Shown here: piece after piece, positions 34,394 to 43,577 of the stretch
Numbering within the stretch: position 1 is the stretch's first letter
Layout of the letters: each line of letters begins with the position of its first letter
Origin: JAKFWI01 sp035549875
GTDB taxonomy: Bacteria > Pseudomonadota > Alphaproteobacteria > Caulobacterales > Aquidulcibacteraceae
Assembly (NCBI GenBank): GCA_035549875.1
Contig: DASZPV010000008.1
Coordinates: 10,434-74,433, forward strand
Reading direction: 5' to 3'
Length of the DNA stretch: 64,000 nt
Made by a program: the position numbers and the translations under genes
Notes under the pieces: model-generated
Seen by the model: only the letters and a program-made list of their open reading frames with translations
What the model was told of the DNA's origin: nothing
Database searches by the model: none

Positions 34394-35722
34394 TCAGTCG
34401 ATCGTCTTGAGCACTGCGCGGAGTGTATCGACGATCTGATCGATCTGCGTTTTGTCGATGATGAGCGGTGGCGAGAGCGCCAGGATGTCGCCGGTCACGC
34501 GGATCAGAACGCCTTTGTCAAAACTTGTCTTGAACGCTGCCATGGCCCGCGCCGTGGCGGCGCCCGGCCGTGGATCGAGTTCGATGCCGCCAATCAGGCC
34601 GAGATTGCGTATGTCGATGACATGGCGCGCGTCGCGCAATGAATGAATCGCATCTTGCCAGTATGGCGCAAGATCCGCGGCGCGTTGAAACAAGCCTTCT
34701 TCCTCGAACACTTGCAGCGTCGCCAAGCCCGCGGCGCACGCCAGCGGGTGGGCCGTCGTGGTGTAGCCGTGAAAGAACTCGATGGGCGTGTCGGCATTGG
34801 CCAGCATGGTTTCGTAGATTTCGCGCCGGGCGGCGACTGCGCCCATCGGCACGGCTGCGTTGGTGATCGCCTTGGCCATCGTCATGATGTCCGGCTGGAC
34901 GCCGAAATAGTGCGCGGCAAACGGTGCGCCGAGGCGGCCGAAGCCGGTGATCACCTCATCGAAGATCAGCAGGATGTCGTGCTTGTCGCACAGCGCCCTG
35001 AGTCTTTGCAGATAACCCTTGGGGGGCACAAGCACGCCAGTGGACCCGGCGACCGGCTCGACGATCACCGCGGCGATGGTCGAAGCATCGTGCAGCGCTA
35101 CGATGCGGTCCAGCGCGTCGGCCAGTTCCGCGCCGTGTTCGGGCTGGCCTTTGGAGAACGAATTGCGCGCGATGTCATGTGTGTGCGGCAGGTGATCGAC
35201 GCCGCCGACCATGGGGCCAAAGCCCATGCGGTTTCGCGGCATGCCGCCGACGGAGATGCCGCCGAAATTGACGCCATGATAAGCGCGCTCGCGCCCGATC
35301 AGGCGGTATTTGCCCGGTTTGCCGCGCGCGCATTGATAGGCCAGCGCGAGTTTTAGGGCGCTATCGACCGATTCCGAACCGGAATTGGTGAAGAACACGC
35401 GGTCCATCCCCGCCGGCAGGATGGAGACGAGCCGGTTGGCAAATTCGAAGGCAGCCGGATGGGCGAGGTTGAAGGCCGGCGCAAAATCGACTTCGGCTGC
35501 CGTGCGCTGGATCGCTTCCAAGATGCGCGGGCGGCAGTGGCCGGCGGCAACGCACCAGAGGCCGGCGGTTGCGTCGAGGATTTTGCGTCCGTCCGGCGTG
35601 AAATAGTACATCCCTTCGGCGCGAGACAGCAGCCGCGGATCGGCCTTGAAGGCGCGGTTGGAGGTGAAGGGGATCCAGAAGGCATCCATGGAATTGGCTT
35701 GGGGCGCGGCGGTGTCTGGCAT
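34394..35722 (-). CDS. Class III omega-aminotransferase (beta-alanine/putrescine:pyruvate type)
   Basis: A 442-residue PLP enzyme that moves an omega-amino group to pyruvate or 2-oxoglutarate. The start at 35722 begins 'MPDTAAPQANSMDAFWIPFT', typical of beta-alanine:pyruvate transaminases; the frame continues upstream but into the divergent promoter region. Other marks are 'FFTNSGSESVDSALKLAL' , 'LLIFDEVITGFGR' with the cofactor Asp, and the Schiff-base Lys in 'MTMAKAITNAAVPMG'. It diverges from the puuC operon, so it probably belongs to polyamine use as an alternative transamination route. The exact amine donor is uncertain. Confidence 0.87.
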   Translation of the reverse strand: MPDTAAPQANSMDAFWIPFTSNRAFKADPRLLSRAEGMYYFTPDGRKILDATAGLWCVAAGHCRPRILEAIQRTAAEVDFAPAFNLAHPAAFEFANRLVSILPAGMDRVFFTNSGSESVDSALKLALAYQCARGKPGKYRLIGRERAYHGVNFGGISVGGMPRNRMGFGPMVGGVDHLPHTHDIARNSFSKGQPEHGAELADALDRIVALHDASTIAAVIVEPVAGSTGVLVPPKGYLQRLRALCDKHDILLIFDEVITGFGRLGAPFAAHYFGVQPDIMTMAKAITNAAVPMGAVAARREIYETMLANADTPIEFFHGYTTTAHPLACAAGLATLQVFEEEGLFQRAADLAPYWQDAIHSLRDARHVIDIRNLGLIGGIELDPRPGAATARAMAAFKTSFDKGVLIRVTGDILALSPPLIIDKTQIDQIVDTLRAVLKTID

Positions 35723-35807
35723 GGGGCTATTTGAACCGGGAGGAGGCGTCCCGGCAATCGGGAACGTAAAGAGTAGATTTTCGCGCGGCCGCAAACGATG
35801 ATGCGCC

Positions 35808-37292
35808 ATGACCCTTCAGCAAAATCTCGATCGCGCCGCGTCGCTGGAGTTTCAAGGCAAGGCGGTGATCGGCGGCAAGCTGGTCGCTTCGCTTTCGGGC
35901 GCCACATTCGACAATCTATCGCCGCGCGATGGCAAAAAGCTCAACGACGTAGCGTCATGCGCTGCGGAGGATGTCGAAGCGGCGGTTCGGGCCGCGCGCG
36001 AAGCGTTCGAGGACGGCCGCTGGAGGCTGCAAGGCCCGCGGCCGATGAAAAAGACGCTGTTCCGGCTGGCTGAGCTGATGGAGCGTGACAGAGAAGAATT
36101 AGCGCTGCTTGAATCGCTGGACATGGGCAAACCCATTCGCGACGCGCGGGCCTTCGACATCGGCGCCGCGATTGGCACTGTGCGTTGGTACGCCGAGGCG
36201 CTGGACAAGATATATGGCGAGGTGGCCGTCACCCCGCGTGACCGCCTGTCCTACGTCGTGCGCGAGCCGTTGGGGGTCGTGGGCGCCATCGTGCCATGGA
36301 ATTTTCCGCTCCACATGGCGTGCTGGAAGGTCGCCCCGGCGCTGGCGATGGGCAATTCAGTGGTGCTCAAACCCGCCGAGCAAAGCCCGCTGACGGCTCT
36401 GAAATTAGGCGCACTGGCGCTGGAAGCGGGGCTTCCCGATGGCATCCTCAACGTTGTGCCTGGCTTTGGCCATACCGCCGGCCAGGCGCTCGCCCGGCAT
36501 ATGGACGTAGACCTGATCGCCTTCACGGGTTCGGGAGAGGTTGGCCGCAAGCTGATGGCTTATGCCGGCGAAAGCAATCTGAAGCGTGTGGCGCTGGAGC
36601 TTGGCGGAAAATCTCCGCAAATCGTGTTTGCCGATGCGGCCGATCTGGATGCAGCGGCGGAAGCCGCGGCGTGGGGAATCTTCTTCAACCAGGGCGAGGT
36701 CTGCAACGCCGCGTCGCGGCTTCTGGTCGAGGAGGCCATCAAGGACGCATTCCTGGAGAAGGTTCTGATCGCGGCGCGGAAATATGCGCCGGGCGATCCG
36801 CTTGATCCGGCAAGCGCCGCCGGCGCGATCGTCAGCAACGCGCAGATGCGCCGCGTTCTGGGCTATATCGACACCGCCAAGAAGGAGGGGGCGGATCTGG
36901 TTCTCGGCGGCGCTCAGGTGCGCGCCGAGAGCGGCGGATATTATATTGAGCCTACCGTGTTCGATCATGTCGCCAGCACGTCTACGCTGGCGCGCGAGGA
37001 GGTGTTTGGACCGGTTCTCGGCGTGATCTCGTTCGATACCGAAGAAGAGGCCGTTCGCCTGGCCAATGATACGGTCTACGGATTGGCGTCCGGTCTGTGG
37101 ACGCGCGATATTTCGCGCGCGCACCGGGTGTCGCGGCAATTGCGAACAGGTATGGTTTGGATCAATGGCTGGGACGCTTGCGATATCACCATGCCGTTCG
37201 GCGGCGCCAAGCAATCGGGCTTCGGGCGAGACCGGTCCCTGCATGCGCTCGACAAATATACTGAGCTTAAATCCATTTCGGTGACCTATTGA
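35808..37292 (+). CDS. puuC: Gamma-glutamyl-gamma-aminobutyraldehyde dehydrogenase (PuuC-type)
   Basis: A 494-residue NAD(P) aldehyde dehydrogenase. 'VPWNFPLHMACWKVAPALAMGN' (split near 162-184), the general base in 'LELGGKSPQIVF' and the nucleophile in 'NQGEVCNAASR' are present. In the Puu pathway it oxidises gamma-glutamyl-gamma-aminobutyraldehyde to gamma-glutamyl-GABA. It leads the rightward polyamine operon and its stop shares one base with the start of puuA1. Other aldehydes could be accepted, but context favours PuuC. Confidence 0.87.
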   Translation: MTLQQNLDRAASLEFQGKAVIGGKLVASLSGATFDNLSPRDGKKLNDVASCAAEDVEAAVRAAREAFEDGRWRLQGPRPMKKTLFRLAELMERDREELALLESLDMGKPIRDARAFDIGAAIGTVRWYAEALDKIYGEVAVTPRDRLSYVVREPLGVVGAIVPWNFPLHMACWKVAPALAMGNSVVLKPAEQSPLTALKLGALALEAGLPDGILNVVPGFGHTAGQALARHMDVDLIAFTGSGEVGRKLMAYAGESNLKRVALELGGKSPQIVFADAADLDAAAEAAAWGIFFNQGEVCNAASRLLVEEAIKDAFLEKVLIAARKYAPGDPLDPASAAGAIVSNAQMRRVLGYIDTAKKEGADLVLGGAQVRAESGGYYIEPTVFDHVASTSTLAREEVFGPVLGVISFDTEEEAVRLANDTVYGLASGLWTRDISRAHRVSRQLRTGMVWINGWDACDITMPFGGAKQSGFGRDRSLHALDKYTELKSISVTY

Positions 37293-38677
37293 TGAGCGCA
37301 CCTGGCATTGCCGCCCCGGAAGAAGCCAAGGCGTTCCTCGACGCCCACCCCGAAATCCAGTTTCTCGAGATCGTCTACACCGGTCTGTCCGGCGTACCGC
37401 GAGGCAAACGCCTGCGCCGTCATGAGGTCATGGCGGTCTACGAGCAGGGGCGGCTTCTGCCCGGCTCAATGCTGGTGACGGATATTACCGGCCAGGATTG
37501 CGAAGACACCGGGTTCATTTGGGCCGAAGGCGACGCCGACCGTGTGGGCCGGCCTGTGCCGGGGCGCTTGACGCCGGCGCCGTGGCTCGGCCCGGACGTC
37601 GCTCAAGTGCCGGTGTCCATCTATGAGCTTGACGGAACGCCGGTCGATCTCGATCCCCGGCATGTCCTCCAGCGCGTGATTGATCGCTTCGCCGCGGACG
37701 GGCTGACCCCCGTGGTCGCGTGCGAGCTTGAGTTTTATCTGGTGGACGCTCAGCGGACGCCGCGTGGCGGATTGCAGTTGGCGCCCTCGCCAGTCACGGG
37801 CGTGCGGCCGACGCAACACGATCAGTACAGCCTGCGCGAAATGCAGGAATTGGCTGCCTTTCTGCGGGATCTATGGGCGTCTTGCGATACGCTCGGCGTG
37901 CCGCTTGAGGGTGCGATCGGCGAGTACGGTCCTGGCCAGCTCGAACTCACGCTCAAACATCATGCCGACGCGCTGCGCGCCGCCGACGACGCCGTGATGT
38001 ACAAGCGCGCCGCCAAAGGCGTCGCGTTGAATCACGCCAGTGAGGCCACGTTCATGGCCAAGCCTTTCATCGACCGGGCCGGCAGCGGCATGCACATGCA
38101 TGTCAGCGTCAATGATGCAAAAGGCGCGAACATTTTCGCGTCGGAGGCGGCGGAGGGCGCTATTCCGCTGCGGCATGCCATTGGCGGAATGAAGGCGCTG
38201 CTCGGAGATTCGATGGCGATCTTCGCGCCGAACGCCAATTCCTATCGCCGTTTCCGCACCAATTCATACGCGCCGGTGGCGCCGACCTGGGGGGTCAACA
38301 ACCGCACCGTGGCGTTCCGTGTGCCGGCGGGCCCGCCCAGCGGGCGCCACATAGAGCACCGTGTCGCAGGCGCGGATTCCACGCCCTATCTGGCGCTCGC
38401 TGCGCTTCTGGCGGGCGTTCACCACGGTCTGACCGGCAAGCTCGATCCCGGCCCGATAACCCAGGGCGATGGCTACGCCAGCGCCGAGGCGACCGGCGAG
38501 AAGCTGCCGACCAATTGGTTCGCTTCGGTTGACCGGTTCGCGCAATCGGAAATCCTTCAGGATTATCTCGGCGCGCGTTTCGTGCGCACCTATGCCACTG
38601 TGAAGCGCACGGAACAGGAGCGCTTCTTCAATGTGATCACGGAAGTCGACTATGACTGGTATTTGCGTTCCAGTTGA
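37292..38677 (+). CDS. puuA: Glutamine-synthetase-family gamma-glutamylpolyamine synthetase (PuuA paralogue 1)
   Basis: A 461-residue glutamine-synthetase-fold ligase that couples glutamate to putrescine or a related amine using ATP. The ATG at 37292 overlaps the puuC stop; the codon before it is TTG and is not needed. GS motifs are 'VACELEFYL' (metal Glu), 'GAIGEYGPGQLELTL', 'ATFMAKPFIDRAGSGMHMHVS' (split) and 'FAPNANSYRRF'. It differs clearly from the second PuuA-like gene at 45075, so the two may handle different amines. It is followed by the polyamine importer. Confidence 0.88.
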   Translation: MSAPGIAAPEEAKAFLDAHPEIQFLEIVYTGLSGVPRGKRLRRHEVMAVYEQGRLLPGSMLVTDITGQDCEDTGFIWAEGDADRVGRPVPGRLTPAPWLGPDVAQVPVSIYELDGTPVDLDPRHVLQRVIDRFAADGLTPVVACELEFYLVDAQRTPRGGLQLAPSPVTGVRPTQHDQYSLREMQELAAFLRDLWASCDTLGVPLEGAIGEYGPGQLELTLKHHADALRAADDAVMYKRAAKGVALNHASEATFMAKPFIDRAGSGMHMHVSVNDAKGANIFASEAAEGAIPLRHAIGGMKALLGDSMAIFAPNANSYRRFRTNSYAPVAPTWGVNNRTVAFRVPAGPPSGRHIEHRVAGADSTPYLALAALLAGVHHGLTGKLDPGPITQGDGYASAEATGEKLPTNWFASVDRFAQSEILQDYLGARFVRTYATVKRTEQERFFNVITEVDYDWYLRSS

Positions 38678-38711
38678 CGAGGACTAGGGTAGATCGACGG
38701 AGGAAAACCGC

Positions 38712-39812
38712 ATGGCGAGCGATAATCTCAAAATTGGCGGCGCGTCGCGCCGATCCATCCTGCAGCAATTCGGGGCCGCCGCCATAGGCATGAGCTTCGC
38801 CGGCGGCGCGGCCGGATGCGGCAAGCCAGCGGCCGCCCAACGCGTCGTGAACTTCTACAACTGGGACACCTATATCGGCCCCACCACGCTCGACGATTTC
38901 AAGGCCGCTGTCGGCCCATCAGTCAAAATGGACCTGTTCGCCACGAACGATGAGCTCTTCGCCAAGCTGCGCGCGGGCAACCCAGGCTACGACGTCGTGG
39001 TGCCGTCGAACGAGTTCGTCACGCGTATGACCCAGGCGCAGATGCTCATGCCGCTCGATCACGCCAAGATTCCGAATATCAAAAACCTGCTGCCCAACTT
39101 TCAGGACGCGGCCTTCGATCCGGGCCGTAAATACTCGATGCCCTACACTTGGCTTGTTCTGGGAATCGGCTATCGCAAATCCAAGATGGGCGATGTCGGC
39201 GTTCCGGATTCCTGGAAATGGGTGTTTGACTCAAATCGTTTCGCAGGAAAAATCGCGTTGCTTTCTGAATCCGCCGATTTGATCAGGCTGTGCGCCAAGT
39301 ACAAGGGCCACTCGGTCAACGGCATTCCTGACGCGATGGTCGCCGACATTGAGAGAATGCTGATCAAGCAAAAGCCATTCGTGAAGGTGTTCCACGAGGA
39401 TAACGGGCAGGATTTGCTGGTGGCAAGGGACGTCGATGTCGTGATCGAATACAACGGCGATATCGCGCAGAAAATGCGTGAGGACGACGATATTTCGTTC
39501 GTCGTGCCCAAGGAGGGCAGCCTGCTCAACTCCGACACGCTGTGCATTCCGGTCGGCGCGCCACACGTTGAAGATGCCCACGCCTTCATCAATTATCTGC
39601 TCGACGGCGAGGTCGGGTCCAAGATCACCACGGAAATCCTCTATCCGACGCCTAACGCCGCCGCGCGCGATCTGATGCCTGACTCATACAAGAACAATCC
39701 GGTAATTTATCCGCCGGCGGCCGTATTGGCGAAGTGCGAGTACGGCGCGTTTGAAGGCGCGGAAAGGGCAAGCAAGTATGAGGAAGTAATCACGCGCGTG
39801 CGCGCCGCCTAG
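38712..39812 (+). CDS. Spermidine/putrescine ABC transporter substrate-binding protein (PotD/PotF)
   Basis: A 366-residue exported binding protein. The N-end has a twin-arginine-like SRRSILQQF followed by a hydrophobic stretch and a possible lipobox G-A-A-G-C, so it may be Tat-exported and lipid-anchored. The family fingerprint is 'NFYNWDTYIGPTTLDDFK' near the mature start and 'VPSNEFVTRMTQAQMLMPLD'. GGAGGA at 38699-38704 is the ribosome binding site. It captures putrescine or spermidine for the two permeases and the ATPase that follow. Confidence 0.92.
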   Translation: MASDNLKIGGASRRSILQQFGAAAIGMSFAGGAAGCGKPAAAQRVVNFYNWDTYIGPTTLDDFKAAVGPSVKMDLFATNDELFAKLRAGNPGYDVVVPSNEFVTRMTQAQMLMPLDHAKIPNIKNLLPNFQDAAFDPGRKYSMPYTWLVLGIGYRKSKMGDVGVPDSWKWVFDSNRFAGKIALLSESADLIRLCAKYKGHSVNGIPDAMVADIERMLIKQKPFVKVFHEDNGQDLLVARDVDVVIEYNGDIAQKMREDDDISFVVPKEGSLLNSDTLCIPVGAPHVEDAHAFINYLLDGEVGSKITTEILYPTPNAAARDLMPDSYKNNPVIYPPAAVLAKCEYGAFEGAERASKYEEVITRVRAA

Positions 39813-39828
39813 GCGCGCGGGGGAGGCG

Positions 39829-40713
39829 ATGGAGCAGAGCTGGAAACAAGCGAAAGCCGCGTTCGCCATCGTCGTGGCGCCGCCAACGCTTTGGCTGCTG
39901 CTCTTTTTTCTTGTCCCGATGGCGGTGATCTGGGGCTACAGCTTCGGTGAAAACGTAGGCCTGACCGAAATCGACCTGACCGGCTCGTTCAAGAACTACG
40001 CCCGCGCGATCGAGCCGCTTTATCTCGGCATTTTCTGGAAATCGATTGTCACCGCCGCGATCACTACATTGCTATGTCTGATCGTCGGCTTTCCGGTTGC
40101 GATGGCGATCGCGTTCGCCAGTCCGCGCACGAAAGCCTGGCTGCTGCTGCTCATCATGCTGCCGTTCTGGACCAACCTGCTGATCCGCACGTACGCGTTG
40201 ATGGCGGTGCTGCGCACCGAGGGCTACATCAATTCCACGTATCATTTTTTCTGGAATTTGATCGGCCTCGCGCCTGGCGGTTTCGAGCCGCTGGAGCTTT
40301 TGAACAATAATTTCGCGGTGATCTTCGGGCTGGTTTACGTGCATCTGCCTTTCATGGTGCTGCCGCTCTATTCGGCGCTCGACCGCATGGATCGCTCGCT
40401 GATGGAAGCCAGCCTCGACCTGGGCGCCGGGCATCTACGGACGATTTTCGCCATCGTCGTGCCGCTGGCGGCGCCGGGGATCGCGTCCGGCGTCCTGATC
40501 ACGTTCATTCCGGCGCTTGGCGCGTATCTCACGCCCGATCTGCTGGGCGGGCCTGACAGTCAGATGATCGCCAATGTTATCGAGCGCCAATTCAAGCGCG
40601 CAAACGATTGGCCCTTCGGCGCCGCCCTGTCGTTTTTGCTGATGTATCTTACCTTCTTCGCCATTGCCGCGCAGGGCTGGGTGTCGCGCCGCGCCGAGAA
40701 AGTCGGGCGATGA
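39829..40713 (+). CDS. Polyamine ABC transporter permease (PotB/PotH)
   Basis: A 294-residue inner-membrane permease with six spans and the binding-protein-dependent transport signature 'EASLDLGAGHLRTIFAIVVPLAAPGI' (split near 201-226), the EAA loop that contacts the ATPase. It follows the binding-protein gene by 16 bp and overlaps the second permease by 4 bp. Confidence 0.92.
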   Translation: MEQSWKQAKAAFAIVVAPPTLWLLLFFLVPMAVIWGYSFGENVGLTEIDLTGSFKNYARAIEPLYLGIFWKSIVTAAITTLLCLIVGFPVAMAIAFASPRTKAWLLLLIMLPFWTNLLIRTYALMAVLRTEGYINSTYHFFWNLIGLAPGGFEPLELLNNNFAVIFGLVYVHLPFMVLPLYSALDRMDRSLMEASLDLGAGHLRTIFAIVVPLAAPGIASGVLITFIPALGAYLTPDLLGGPDSQMIANVIERQFKRANDWPFGAALSFLLMYLTFFAIAAQGWVSRRAEKVGR

Positions 40714-41573
40714 GCGTTGTTCAAGCCGTCGCTCGCGAGAAAAAAGCGCCCCCCGGTCCGCTGGAATATTTGCGCCGCTGGCCGCTGCGCGTCTGGATCG
40801 GCGCGGTTCTGATTTTTCTCTATCTGCCGCTCCTGACATTGATCGCCTTCAGCTTTAACGACAGCCGCAGCAATATCGTCTGGCGCGGCTTCACGCTGAA
40901 GTATTACGGTCAGGCGCTGTCCAATTCGTCGCTGCTGCAAGCGTTCGGCAATTCGTTGACCATTGCGCTGGTCTGCACAATCGTTTCGGTGATCCTCGGC
41001 GCGCTGGCGGCAGTTTTGCTGTGGCGCTTCCGCTTTCCGGGCAAGACGCCGCTTGAGGGCGCGTTGGCGTTGCCCATTGTCGTCCCGGAAATCTGCATGG
41101 GCGTGGCTATGCTGGTGTTTTTCGCGCGCGTGATGCAGTGGCCCGGCGGGATGCCGTGGCCGCTAAACCTCGGCGCCATCATCATCGCGCACATTTCATT
41201 CTCGTTTCCGTTTGTGGCCACGGTGGTGCGGGCGCGGCTCGCTTCGTTCAATCGCCAGCAGGAAGAGGCGGCGCGCGATCTGGGCGCCGATGAATGGCGC
41301 GCGTTTATGGATGTGCTGGTGCCGCATATGCGGCCTGGGCTGATCGCTGGGGCGTTGCTGGCGTTCACGCTGAGCCTGGACGATTTTGTGATAACGTTTT
41401 TTACTTCCGGCCCAGACACGATCACCTTCCCGGTGAAAGTATATTCGATGGTGCGCTTCTCGGTGACGCCGGAGGTCAACGCCGCCTCGACCATTCTTAT
41501 TTTAGTGACCGTCTTGTTCACCGCCATAGGCCTGCACCTGCAGGGCCTCGGCGAAAACAAAAAGAAGGCCTGA
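40710..41573 (+). CDS. Polyamine ABC transporter permease (PotC/PotI)
   Basis: A 287-residue permease with six spans, starting at the ATG inside the preceding stop codon. 'FLYLPLLTLIAFSFNDSRS' near the N-end is a PotC hallmark, and the EAA loop is 'EAARDLGADEWRAFMDVLVPHM'-like near residues 188-209. 'SLDDFVITFF' in the last third is typical. It forms the channel with the other permease. Confidence 0.92.
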   Translation: MSVVQAVAREKKAPPGPLEYLRRWPLRVWIGAVLIFLYLPLLTLIAFSFNDSRSNIVWRGFTLKYYGQALSNSSLLQAFGNSLTIALVCTIVSVILGALAAVLLWRFRFPGKTPLEGALALPIVVPEICMGVAMLVFFARVMQWPGGMPWPLNLGAIIIAHISFSFPFVATVVRARLASFNRQQEEAARDLGADEWRAFMDVLVPHMRPGLIAGALLAFTLSLDDFVITFFTSGPDTITFPVKVYSMVRFSVTPEVNAASTILILVTVLFTAIGLHLQGLGENKKKA

Positions 41574-41577
41574 CCGC

Positions 41578-42741
41578 ATGACCGACGTGCAAACCGCCGC
41601 CCGCCCGACATCTATGGTAAAGCCGAACGCGATCATTCATTTCGAGAACATCACCAAGCGTTTCGGCAAGGCCGTCGCAGTCGATAATGTCAGTCTCCAA
41701 ATCCAGGAGGGCGAATTTTTTGCGCTGCTCGGCCCATCAGGCTGTGGCAAGACCACGCTGCTGCGCATGCTCGCCGGGTTTGAAACGCCCACGGAAGGCC
41801 GTTTGCTGATCGACGGCAAGGACATCGCCGCCCTGCCGCCGAACAAGCGGCCGGTAAACATGGTGTTCCAATCCTACGCCGTATTTCCGCACATGAGCGT
41901 CGCCGATAATGTTGGATACGGTTTGAAGATGAGCAATGTCGAGGGCGGCGAACGCGCCCGCCGCGTTGCCGAGGCGCTGGAATTGGTCAAGCTGGATGGC
42001 TACGGCGTTCGCATGCCTGACCAGCTTTCAGGTGGTCAGCGCCAACGTGTTGCGCTGGCGCGCGCGCTGGTGAACCGGCCGCGCGTCTTGCTGCTCGACG
42101 AACCGCTCTCGGCGCTGGACGCCAAATTGCGCGATCAGATGCGCAGCGAACTTACGTCTTTGCAGGAAAAAGTGGGCATCACCTTCATCATGGTGACGCA
42201 TGATCAGGACGAGGCGCTGGCGATCGCGACGCGGTGCGCGGTGATGAATCGCGGCCTGCTTCAGCAGGTGGCGACGCCGTCTGATCTGTATGAGTTTCCC
42301 AATTCACGCTTCGTCGCCGATTTTGTTGGCTCGGTGAACATGTTCGAGGGTGTGCTGGCGCAAGATGAACAGGATCGCGCAACGGTGGCCTGTTCGGAAA
42401 TTGAAGCGCCCGTCTATCTTGATCATGGCGTAACCGGCGCCAAGGGAGCCACTGTTTGGGTGGCGCTGCGGCCCGAGAAGATCGAGATGCACAAGCGCGC
42501 CGAAGACAAGCCAAAGCCGGCGATGTCGGATTCGCCCGAGGGTTCAAACGTCATAGCCGGCGTGGTCAAGGAGATCGTCTATCTCGGCAGCGAGACGATT
42601 TTTGAAATCGAGATCGCCGGGGGCCGGCGCATAAAGACCTTCCGCTCCAACCTTACCCGGTACGACCAGGAAGACTTCACCTGGGACGAACCGGTCTGGC
42701 TTGCCTGGCGCGCCTGTTCGCCGGCGGTGTTGCTCTCATAA
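41578..42741 (+). CDS. Polyamine ABC transporter ATPase (PotA/PotG)
   Basis: A 387-residue importer ATPase. Walker A is GPSGCGKTT, the Q-loop sits in 'NMVFQSYAVFPHMSV', the signature is LSGGQRQRVALARAL and Walker B is VLLLDEPLSALD, with the switch His in 'MVTHDQDEAL'. The C-terminal roughly 130 residues are the TOBE-type regulatory domain. It completes the PotFHIG-like importer and begins five bases after the second permease. Confidence 0.93.
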   Translation: MTDVQTAARPTSMVKPNAIIHFENITKRFGKAVAVDNVSLQIQEGEFFALLGPSGCGKTTLLRMLAGFETPTEGRLLIDGKDIAALPPNKRPVNMVFQSYAVFPHMSVADNVGYGLKMSNVEGGERARRVAEALELVKLDGYGVRMPDQLSGGQRQRVALARALVNRPRVLLLDEPLSALDAKLRDQMRSELTSLQEKVGITFIMVTHDQDEALAIATRCAVMNRGLLQQVATPSDLYEFPNSRFVADFVGSVNMFEGVLAQDEQDRATVACSEIEAPVYLDHGVTGAKGATVWVALRPEKIEMHKRAEDKPKPAMSDSPEGSNVIAGVVKEIVYLGSETIFEIEIAGGRRIKTFRSNLTRYDQEDFTWDEPVWLAWRACSPAVLLS

Positions 42742-42788
42742 TCGAGCAGGCCCTCCCATTGAGACGCGGCGCGGCCTAAAAGGCGATC

Positions 42789-43577
42789 ATGACCGATACT
42801 AAGACCACGCGGCCTATGCTGGGCATAATTTGCTGCAACCGGCCTGTTGGGGGGCAGCCCGCGCAGTCTGTCATCACGCGCTATATCATTTCGTCGCTCA
42901 CATACGCTGATGCTTCGGGCCTGCTGATCCCGGCAATCCCCGATCTTATTGACGCGCGCGACGTCGCACATCGTCTCGATGGACTCTTGCTCACGGGCAC
43001 GCCGTCCAATGTCGAGCCGGCGCGCTATGGCGATCCGGTGGAGGAGCCGCCGGGGCCGTTTGATCCTGATCGCGATGAAATGACGGCGCGCCTGATTGAC
43101 GCGATGATCGCCGAGGGCAAAGCCGTATTCGGGATCTGCCGCGGGTTTCAGGAACTGAACGTGGCGTTCGGCGGCACCTTGCGGCGCGACATGGCCGAAC
43201 ATCCGGATTTGATCGCGCACCATGCGCCAGACGGCGCTGCGCACGACGACATGTTCGCGCACGTTCATCCGGTCGAACTGAAGCAGGGCGGGGTGTTGCG
43301 GCAAGCCTATGGCCAGGACTCGATTGATGTGGTCAGCGTTCACTATCAGGGCGCGGAGAAAGTTGGGGCGGGTCTGACGGTCGAAGCCACGGCGCCGGAC
43401 GGAGTGGTTGAAGCGGTCTCGGCGGAGATAAACGGCGCGACGGTTCTTGCCGTGCAATGGCACCCGGAATGGCGGTCAAACGAGAATCCGCAATCGCAGT
43501 TGTTCTTCAAGTTACTCGGCCGCGCGCTACGCGGCGAAAGACTTGCCGGCGGCAAGGATGGAATGGTGCAGGGATGA
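42789..43577 (+). CDS. puuD: Gamma-glutamyl-GABA hydrolase (PuuD-type class I amidotransferase)
   Basis: A 262-residue peptidase C26 hydrolase that frees GABA and glutamate from gamma-glutamyl-GABA. The nucleophile Cys is in 'FGICRGFQELNVAFGG', the His/Glu pair in 'VQWHPEW', and 'LLLTGTPSNVEPARYG' is the PuuD-type substrate loop. It follows the transporter by 47 bp and overlaps the next aminotransferase gene by 4 bp. Confidence 0.9.
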   Translation: MTDTKTTRPMLGIICCNRPVGGQPAQSVITRYIISSLTYADASGLLIPAIPDLIDARDVAHRLDGLLLTGTPSNVEPARYGDPVEEPPGPFDPDRDEMTARLIDAMIAEGKAVFGICRGFQELNVAFGGTLRRDMAEHPDLIAHHAPDGAAHDDMFAHVHPVELKQGGVLRQAYGQDSIDVVSVHYQGAEKVGAGLTVEATAPDGVVEAVSAEINGATVLAVQWHPEWRSNENPQSQLFFKLLGRALRGERLAGGKDGMVQG